Assembly (NCBI GenBank): GCA_949361645.1
Contig: OX442425.1
Coordinates: 7,368,818-7,432,817 of the forward strand
Reading direction: 5' to 3'
Source: Spongilla lacustris
Taxonomy: Eukaryota; Porifera; Demospongiae; Spongillida; Spongillidae
Length of the DNA stretch: 64,000 bases
Shown piece after piece: positions 56,775 to 64,000 of the stretch. Position numbers and translations under genes: made by a program. The notes beneath the pieces were generated by a model, which did not search any database, was not told the DNA's origin, and saw only the letters and a list, made by a program, of their open reading frames with translations. Position 1 is the stretch's first letter; every line of letters begins with the position of its first letter.

Positions 56775-57038
56775 ATGCTCCGTACGATTCATTACCAGAG
56801 GGATACAGATCCACCCATGATCGCTACACTTAGCATCATTAGCCTCATGCTTTCGGAGCCCAGTGGCATGTGCAGCTGCTCCAGAAGTTACTCCTGCTTC
56901 AGAAAGAATTTTGGAGTTTAGCGGTGATGTTACTGATAAGTCACAGGCAGCAGTTTTGCCCAGAACCCAGTTGGAAATGAGAATATCCACAGGACGAGAA
57001 TGGTTGTGATCAGAAGTGAGGCTGCAACCAGTTTCCAC
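56775..57038 (-). pseudogene. Non-LTR retroelement remnant, family A C-terminus
   Basis: The frame reads 'HNHSRPVDILISNWVLGKTA', 'ACDLSVTSPLNSKILSEAG', 'TSGAAAHATGLRKHEANDA' and 'KCSDHGWICIPLV'. This is the segment that normally follows the 'GHHAVTCK' region seen in the family A fragments at 16,796 and 59,969. A frame change after 'IPLV' ends the similarity. Confidence 0.7.
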
Positions 57039-57387
57039 TTGAACACTAAAATGGGCTCACCTACATGTTTCAGCCAATATCTCTCAACTTGTTGTGGCAA
57101 AGTACCACATCCCCACCATGTTTACATGTAGTTGCATGATGTCCAAGGGGATCCAACATCTTATCTGGGCAGAGGGCACAAGGAAAACCCTCAGCTGTGT
57201 CAAGCCCCAGCCATCACTTCAATGCCGTCTGAAAAACTTGGGGGTCTCAGCGTAAACCTTGACCTTCAGATGGAATAACCGTCAGCCATGACGAAGCATG
57301 TAGGGAGGATGCTGATAAGAGACAGGCTCTATCAGCAATAGACAGCCAGAGAACCCAAGAGAAAAATATAATTATGCTCAGTGATAT

Positions 57388-57480
57388 AGAGCCAAAACCC
57401 AGGTAGTCATAGAGCCAACACCCAGGTAGTCATAGAGCCAACACCCAGGTAGTCATAGAGCCAACACCCAGGTAGTCATA
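57388..57480. repeat. 23-bp tandem repeat, four copies
   Basis: Unit AGAGCCAACACCCAGGTAGTCAT, four copies with one substitution in the first. Confidence 0.95.
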
Positions 57481-57565
57481 GCCAGCATAGGGTAAGAGTG
57501 TATCTTCTCACATCTAGGCACATGTATAAAGTACACATACTTGTACACATTCCATTCTCACCCAG

Positions 57566-58178
57566 ATCTCACAGATGCCAGCAGCTTCGAGAGAGCTAAA
57601 TTTTGGGTCAACGAACTGATAGTCATCAGAAGAGGTAAGCTATGAAAGTAGAGAAGTGTGATAGGTGTGTGTGTGTGTGTGTGTGTGGTGTGTGTGTGTG
57701 TGTGTGTGTGTGTGTGGCTGCATACCACCCAGTACTACCATAAAAACACCACACCTTACAGGGGTGCTCTGTGCATTTGTGTGGGACCAAGTATGACTTG
57801 GTGGAGGCAGAGAAGAAAGCGAGAAAGGTTGACATCAACATGGCCAAGGAGTATGCAGATGGTGGGTATAGCGGTGTGTTTGTCCCTTTAAGGTATTGAT
57901 TTACTTCTATCGGTCTATAACTGTAGAGATATCGGCAACGTACGTAGAGACATGATCAAAAACTGGACACAATATAGGTAAGGGATGAGCACTGATGTAT
58001 GCATCTGGTTGTAAGTATTGGGGGGGAGGGTGTCATTTGTGTGTGATGTTAAATTTACATGCAGTTATCAACTTATCATTCTTGTGTTTTAGAGTTGCTT
58101 TTCACAACAATAGCGGAAGAGTTCATTATGAGCAGAAGAGACAAAGGACCTGGTACGCTGGATACAAGGGTTTCTTAA
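57566..58178 (+). pseudogene. Rab24-like small GTPase, last four exons (decayed)
   Basis: Four plus-strand exon-like pieces with GT..AG borders. 57,566-57,634: 'LTDASSFERAKFWVNEL'. 57,762-57,861: 'HLCGTKYDLVEAEKKARKV' then 'DINMAKEYAD', carrying the G4 motif as GTKYD. 57,927-57,977: 'EISATYVET', TGA, 'SKTGHNI' (G5 region). 58,093-58,178: 'ELLFTTIAEEF' to a stop. Order and spacing follow Rab24, which acts in autophagosome turnover. An extra G at 57,762-57,764 breaks the frame at the second exon, a TGA at about 57,952 interrupts the third, and no C-terminal prenylation Cys is seen. Upstream exons (G1-G3) were not found; retroelement remnants occupy 55.9-57.0 kb. Confidence 0.7.
57665..57717. 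repeat. (TG)n microsatellite
   Basis: About 26 TG units with one interruption (GTGGTG), in the first intron of the Rab24-like remnant. Confidence 0.97.
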
Positions 58179-58205
58179 TTATTTATGTACATTGAGATAC
58201 ATACA

Positions 58206-58552
58206 GTGTATGTACCTCAATGTAAGGCATATGTACCTCAATGTAAGGCATATGTACCTCTATGTAAGGTATATGTATCTCAATGTGAGGCATATGTACC
58301 TCAATGTAAGGCATATGTACCTCAATGTAAGGCATATGTACCTCTATGTAAGGCATATACCTCTATGTAAGGCACATGTACCTCAATGTAAGGCATATGT
58401 ACCTCTATGTAAGGCATATGTACCTCAATGTAAGGCATATGTACCTCAATGTAAGGCATATGTACCTCAATGTAAGGCATATGTACCTCTATGTAAGGCA
58501 TATGTACCTCAATGTAAGGCATATGTACCTCAATGTAAGGCATATGTACCCT
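58206..58552. repeat. 21-bp minisatellite, array 2
   Basis: About sixteen copies of TATGTACCTCAATGTAAGGCA, with CTCTATG variants interspersed, directly downstream of the Rab24-like remnant. Confidence 0.95.
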
Positions 58553-59968
58553 CTCCCCCTCCCCCTAAATATCCTTATTGTACAGTGCAAGAGGACTTGT
58601 ACACTGAACACATTGCTTTGCTCTAGATCCTGCAGACTCTGGTCCAGCAATCCAACTTGAACCAGTAAAGGCTTCACCTGGAGGCTGCAAATGCTGATGT
58701 TCTGAATGGAAGCGATTGGACCTTTTTACAAATAGTTCACATTGTGTTTTGACCTCGTGTGTTGGCCTCACCACGTTGCCGCACACACCTGATGATTTTA
58801 TGTCTGTTTTTATTATATCATTGTAGAAGCTACACTGTATTTACAATATTGTATTCCATGTGGACTGTGTATGTGTCTCCTTCAGTGTCTACTTTTTATG
58901 TATTTGGTGACGTGATTTGCGCATATGTGGATAAGCGAGTGTGCTGTGTTTACAATAGCGTTCAAAAGCCAAACCTTTGGGGAACTGTTGTGCATTGCAC
59001 TTGTTGTTTAGGGAAGTGGAGGGGAGGGGGAGAACCATTGAATGGGTGTGAAACAATTGATGGAAGGAAAAAGGTGTTCGGGGTACTTGGGTATCTACAC
59101 ATAAACATGTAGTGGATGGATGTCCAAATAATAAAATGACAATGAGTATGATTCCTATCAAACTACATGTACATGTGTACTGGCAAATGGATTGATTATT
59201 AAAATTTGATTTGATTTATAAAATGCAGAATGAAACTAAATGATGAAATTCAAGTGAAATGTTTGTAGTTAACATTGCACAATGACAAATCACACTTGAA
59301 AATTCTATACGTTCTAAGACCACTGCATTTTTATAAATATTGAATCAAATCGTGGTTCATAATTAATCTGATAATGGATTAATTAGATTGGCTTATTAAA
59401 GTTAATTATCGAATAAATAATAATTAACGAATGACCTTAAATAACTCATTGTTGAACTTTAACTTGAAATCAATGTGTTAAGCTGCATATTCATATTCAT
59501 ATCATTTGCTACTAGTTATTAATTAATATAGTAATTATTAAAAAATGATTCCCGGTACATAAGATAATGATTTTAATATAGCAAGCAAGTAACACAGAAC
59601 AGTCCTACTAAGGATGGCCAATGCCACTGATCTCAAAAGGCAGGTGTTCAGTCTGCCATATAGGTCGCGTGTGATGACAGGCTTTGGCTTGGAGCAGGTG
59701 CACCATCATTACTGTTGTGCTTCCTTATCTCAGAGGCCTCAGCAGCTGCTCCTGAAGACACTCCCACTTCCAACAAGTTAAGTGAATTAAGCGGTTAGGT
59801 CACTGAGAACACAAATGCTGCTTATTTGGTAATTAAATGCACAAACATGCACTTGTGTTGCGCATGTGTTTGCCTATACCACGACACATGAAGACCTAAT
59901 TGAGAGGTGCCATATTTGTGTCCAAAAGAGCATATATACCACATCCTGAACCACTAATACCTACGCCA

Positions 59969-60290
59969 TTACCAGAATACCTCTTTACAAGTTACTGCAT
60001 TGTGGCCAGGGGGTGGCCATGGAGGGAGCATGTTACGGGGGCACATTGCACATCTGGACCCAGAAGATGTATCCATTCCAAGCCATTTCATAGCAATCTG
60101 GATTTCATCAGTATCTAAAGTCCTAAACCTGGGGATGGAGTTGCTGAAGATGTGTGTGCAAGAGTAATAACCACAGCTGCCAACCATATGACCTGATACT
60201 CCTTCTTGGCTGTTGAATACCGCTCTTCTCTTGGCAATACCACAGACTCCACTGGTCCATTTTATATAATTAATGATATCATTTGGTTTC
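59969..60290 (-). pseudogene. Non-LTR retroelement remnant, family A (paralogue)
   Basis: The same fragment as 16,796-17,080: 'TLDTDEIQIAMKWLGMDT', 'SRCAMCP', 'PGHNAVTCK', with the frame extending further upstream ('GVCGIAKRRAVFNSQEG'). Few substitutions between copies. Confidence 0.65.
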
Positions 60291-60419
60291 CTGTTGTATA
60301 ATGTGTAATCTATGCAATAAGAAAAAGTATTAAATTTTGCACACATGGGCTCAGTTGTCATTTTAGTGATGGCCATCACTTCTGCCATGCCATGCTGAAT
60401 GACATTCTACACAGGGCTT

Positions 60420-60620
60420 TGTCAGAAGCCAAAGTTCCTTCTCAGCTAGAGCCCACTGGTCTTGATTGAGCAGATGGTAAGCATCCCGATGGAATCACCA
60501 TGGTACCATGGTTGAATGGCAGATTGTTGGTTTGGGATGCAACCTGTACATGTGTAGACACTTGCCCCTTCCCGTCAATCCAGCCACTGAGAAGAAGTAC
60601 AGTTACTATACCTCATCTCC
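60420..60620 (+). pseudogene. Non-LTR retroelement remnant, family B (paralogue)
   Basis: Counterpart of 17,190-17,420: 'VPSQLEPTGLD', a stop, '[13 protein letters not shown]' and 'LLVWDATC' are visible with frame breaks, plus an insertion of ACATGTG in the VDT part. Confidence 0.6.
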
Positions 60621-60988
60621 CATGCATACCATTCCTTCACACTTGTTGCCTTTGAAACAACTGAAGTGTGTGGCCCTCGCTCCATGTCTCTCCTATTAGA
60701 CTTGGGTAGCTGAACACCACTGCTCAAAGCAGTCTGGCATACCTCCTGCAAACGTTTTCTGTTAATTGCCATTCAGATTGAGAGGGGGAATTCTGTATCT
60801 ATTTGCCTCTGACCCCTCTCCTATGAATGGTGTGTAATGAATGTTATGTATACTGTGCTATAATATTAAAAATATAAGAATTTATACATTAAAATAAAAA
60901 TTGCACAGGCTAGAAAGTTTTTACGTCATGTAAATATAAATCATACAAATAATTATCACCAAAACCTACAAGTACACGAGTATTTAAT

Positions 60989-62062
60989 CTATTTCTTCAG
61001 CTGTGGCAGTATGAGTAGTACATCCTTCATATCTATACGACTAGCTGGGTCTTCACTGATACATCTCCTTATCAGCACTGCCATTTCTTGCCACAGCAGG
61101 GTCTTAAGTCGGGTTGCTTGTAGTTTGGGGTCTGGGAACTGTCCAGTGGCCATTTCAAGCAGGAGTATGCCATAACTGTACACATCCATCTTTGGAGACT
61201 GGAATTTTGGATTGGAGGATTCTGGGGCTGCATTAGATGCATTTCCAGGGCCTGTGGTTGTCACCATGGAGACAAAATTTGCAGAACCATAGTCAGACAC
61301 CTTGGCTCTCCAATTGCCTGATCCAATTGGCTCTAAAAGCACATTTGCACTGCTAACATCTCGATGTATGATAGGGTCAGGCTTCATTAGATGGAGGTAA
61401 TTGAGAGCAGAGGCCACATCTGTGCCTATAGTGATCACATGATCTCGTGACAGTGTCCGAATGATGCTTCGGAGGTTGGCCTGCATCAGTTCTGTGATGA
61501 TAACAGGTTTGTTTTCCTCCAGTGATGCTCCAATAAATAGCAGAAGGTTGGGATGTCGTACACATGCCGCTATGTTCATCTCCCTGATAAATAGATCAAT
61601 ATTATGTGGAGAGATGATTGCCTCATGGATAAACTTAGCAGCAACCTTCACACCATGAAACATGGCTACTCTCACCTCACCCCATCCTCCCACACCAAGA
61701 GGCCTTCCTTCTATCACTTGTATTTCTTTGCTTTGAATTCTCCAAGATGATTTCAAATAATCTGGGTTATTTGGAATGTCTTGAACAGTTAATTGAGCAA
61801 GATGACCTCTCATTTGTTCTTCAGCCTGTTGCTTTGACAACCTAAGGTCCTGTTCTGCTCTTGTTGCTCTTTCTTCTGCCCTTTGAGCTTGCTGTTCATA
61901 TGCCTCCATTTGTTGCCTCATGTCATGGAGCTCTTGTTCCTTCTGTTCCTTCTGTTGCCTCATGTCTTGGAGTTCTTGTTCCTTCTGGTGCCTCAGGTCA
62001 TGGAATTCTTTTGTATTTTGTTGCCTCACATGACACAGTTGCTGGCTCATGAGGATGATTAT
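60989..62062 (-). CDS. Coiled-coil TKL-like protein kinase, last exon (first gene)
   Basis: Paralogue of 17,726-18,832: acceptor CCCATCAG at 62,063-62,064, four codons, Met at 62,050, then 353 residues to the stop. The coiled coil is 11 residues shorter, one 'RQQKEQELHDM' unit being lost. Kinase landmarks: glycine loop 119-126, Lys139, Glu157, HRD 229-231, DYG 253-255, APE retained with 'SNAAPESS'. The two kinase domains are more than 95% alike by eye, and the differences are mostly conservative (for example Ile/Thr, Cys/Ser), suggesting constraint. Upstream exons would lie beyond 62.1 kb; no ankyrin exon was seen between 62.1 and 64 kb. Confidence 0.9.
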   Translation of the reverse strand: MIILMSQQLCHVRQQNTKEFHDLRHQKEQELQDMRQQKEQKEQELHDMRQQMEAYEQQAQRAEERATRAEQDLRLSKQQAEEQMRGHLAQLTVQDIPNNPDYLKSSWRIQSKEIQVIEGRPLGVGGWGEVRVAMFHGVKVAAKFIHEAIISPHNIDLFIREMNIAACVRHPNLLLFIGASLEENKPVIITELMQANLRSIIRTLSRDHVITIGTDVASALNYLHLMKPDPIIHRDVSSANVLLEPIGSGNWRAKVSDYGSANFVSMVTTTGPGNASNAAPESSNPKFQSPKMDVYSYGILLLEMATGQFPDPKLQATRLKTLLWQEMAVLIRRCISEDPASRIDMKDVLLILPQLKK

Positions 62063-62084
62063 CTGATGGGAAATGAGTTAAAAT

Positions 62085-62430
62085 AACACCATGGTCAGTC
62101 CTAACTAAGGCACTACCCACATGTACATTTCAGCTGTAAACACATTAATTGCTGACAAATAATATTGAGCATTATGCCATTGAAAAATTCTCCACTTATC
62201 CATCAAAGCATTTTATAATTGCACCTTAATCAATCCTACCTGTAAGTAGCAAAGACTGAATGTGAGAATTCAACCATGATTACATCATCAAAGGTTTGCA
62301 AGTTATACAAGTGAAATGGATATCAAACACACTCAGATTTTAAAGCTACATGTATAAGTATAGTACACACCACTTCGATGTCGTTGCATATACACCATGT
62401 ATCACTGTACCCTATCAGTTGTGGAATCAA
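62085..62430. other. Kinase 5' flank with empty Ginger target site
   Basis: Parallels 19,740-19,942 and then 24,169-24,215 without interruption: ATAG at 62,360-62,363 is followed by TACACACC, and CACCCTATCAGTxGTGG-like sequence appears about 40 bases later. This is the pre-insertion state of the site occupied at 19,947-24,164. Confidence 0.85.
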
Positions 62431-62510
62431 GTAGGGGAAATCCAGTAACACCCTTTTGCGAACTACGCCCCTAAGTAGTTAATTTGTATTCATGCCGTGA
62501 TACATATATA

Positions 62511-63338
62511 TGGGAAAGTTTACGAGAAAAGAGACCTAGCGTGTATTATAAAAAAGTATAATAAAAATGCATTACGTTTGATTTGCTATAACTTCCGAAC
62601 AGTTAATGCTATCAACTTCCTATTTTCAACACTTCATACTGCACCATTTCTCTATGGTAAAATACATTTTGGAGTCTTGCACTTGCTCTGTGTCAGTATT
62701 GCAACGTTCGATACCCCACTGGGTTCAAACCCGCCATAACTTTCGGTAGGAGTAATCAATTCGCTTCAAATTTGGTTTGTAGGTAGAGAGGTCCTATACC
62801 TATCGATTTGTTCTGTTCGTTACTTTTTATGCCATCCGTTACGGAGATACAGTTGAACAAACTACGTGCACGTTTTCCCGCTTGATTCGCGCCAATGATA
62901 TAATCCCCGCCTCCCTATACATTGAGCGGAACGCAATTTGCCCAAATCATTGGCGCGAATCGAGCGCGAAAATGGGCACGTAGTTTGTTCAACTGTATCT
63001 CCGTAATGGATGGCATAAAAATCAGCGAACAGAACAAATCGATAGGTATAGGACCTCTCTACCTACAAACCGAATTTGAAGCGAATTGATTACTCGTACC
63101 GAAAGTTATGGCGGGTTTGAACCCAGTGGGGTATCGAACGTTGCAAAACTGACACGGAGCAAGTGCAAGACTCCAAAATATATTTTACCATAGAGAAATG
63201 GTGCAGTATGAAATGTTGGAAATAGGAAGTTGATAGCGTTAACTGTTCGCAAGTTATAGCAAATCAAACGTAATTAATGCATTTTTATTATACTTTTTTA
63301 TAATACACGCTAGGTCCCTTTTCTCGTAAACTTTCCCA
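62511..63338. repeat. Very long fold-back hairpin, arms about 390 bp, loop 46 bp
   Basis: TGGGAAAGTTTACGAGAAAA at 62,511 is mirrored by ..TTTTCTCGTAAACTTTCCCA ending at 63,338. The arms are 62,511-62,899 and 62,946-63,338, with only scattered mismatches. The loop includes TATAATCCCCGCCTCCCTAT. It is flanked by AT repeats (TATATA / ATTATATAATT). No conserved ORF. Confidence 0.93.
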
Positions 63339-64000
63339 ATTATATAATTATATAATTATAATTATATATAATTATATATATAATTATGCGCATCTATCAA
63401 TAATTTTCCAATTTGTATTTATTACAATAATTTAACCAAGTACAGGTAAACAAGTTCTGTTTTGCTGAATTCCAGCGATTACCAGGATGCTTTAGAAGCA
63501 GTAGGGGTTTGAAACTCATCCTTTTTGTGTAGATTTGTGTAATAACCGTAACTTAGCGATGCCAATTTCCACCAGGCAAGCTATGGTTCATTTACATGTA
63601 GTACTCAAGTCTAGTAATTTTCAATGGAGGTCACAAAGCCTTTCTTTGACTTGAAGTAGCTCTTCTGCGTAACCACGGAGTTATAACAAAGTTTTAAGCT
63701 TAAAATCAAGATGGGGAAAAGGAGGGCTTTTGCTAGCTCTTGCAATGAATGGCTTTATAAAAATCACTACCCCTTGAACTAACAGAAAGTGACATAGTTC
63801 CAGACAGAGAACGCAAATGCATTGTTTTTTTTTGTGTGTTTAGAACTTCCCTTCGGATACTTCCAATTATGTTGGCTGCGTTGCTGGTTGTCTGTTCGAT
63901 TGAAACTATTTTAAAAGCTATGACACACACCCCGTTCTTATTTGGCATTCATCGCGAAACCCCCCCCCCCCCCCCACCCCCCCCTCCGAGGTAGTCTCGT
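63339..64000. other. AT-rich flank and poly(C) tract, no gene recognised
   Basis: An ATTATATA-rich stretch to about 63,385, then unremarkable sequence. A C run with two interruptions occupies 63,961-63,987. Confidence 0.6.

Larger units (their letters stand above)
58556..60620. repeat. Second copy of the 15.78-17.42 kb segment
   Basis: Matches the first copy from the CCCTCTCCCCCTCC flank to the family B remnant, with about 0.4 kb extra between 59,500 and 59,930 that contains a retroelement-like stretch (GAGCAGGTGCACCATCATTAC). Confidence 0.8.

Overview
The window looks like animal nuclear DNA, most likely from a demosponge. The reasons are the single-repeat ankyrin exons flanked by GT..AG introns, a tyrosine-kinase-like (TKL) kinase fused to a Gln/Glu-rich coiled coil, an AT-rich background full of TACATG runs, and a dense load of gypsy, Ginger, hAT and non-LTR element remnants. 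The species assignment is inference; the eukaryotic gene structure is read directly. No bacterial operon, CRISPR array, tRNA or rRNA gene was seen.

The backbone is a tandem cluster of ankyrin-repeat/kinase genes, all on the minus strand. Reading from high to low coordinates: a coiled-coil kinase exon (62,062-60,989) ends one gene. A second gene starts with an ankyrin N-cap exon (50,574-50,473), runs through about twelve single-repeat exons (49.8 to 25.5 kb) and probably ends in a second coiled-coil kinase exon (18,832-17,726). A third gene restarts with an N-cap exon (11,031-10,954) and runs through single-repeat exons to 2.4 kb. There the 3' LTR of a Ty3/gypsy element sits inside an ankyrin exon. 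The repeat exons are 99 or 102 bp, phase 0, and of two types: G ('GWSPLMxAS') and Y ('xTPLYxAS'). Their introns carry a 28-bp minisatellite, short G/C-rich elements and a multicopy block ending in a conserved ORF of unknown function.

Two copies of a larger segment are visible about 40-43 kb apart: 10.9-19.9 kb resembles 50.4-62.4 kb. Both contain the N-cap exon, a 39-bp minisatellite (next to the N-cap exon in both), remnants of a 15-hydroxyprostaglandin-dehydrogenase-like gene (inverted between copies), a 21-bp minisatellite, facing non-LTR retroelement remnants and the kinase exon. Later insertions distinguish the copies: a 4.2-kb Ginger-type transposon (19,947-24,164) has its empty site preserved at about 62,363, and a perfect 8-bp-TSD hAT-like element lies at 12,286-13,345.

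Other mobile DNA includes a gypsy element with integrase upstream of reverse transcriptase (Gmr1-like order, 1-2,426), a BED-finger hAT derivative (38,121-39,296), a 278-bp insertion inside an ankyrin exon (49,502-49,779), and two long fold-back hairpins (39,676-39,971; 62,511-63,338). A decayed Rab24-like GTPase 3' end lies at 57,566-58,178 on the plus strand. Near-identical blocks of 1-2.5 kb between 31 and 46 kb indicate recent duplication or assembly redundancy.
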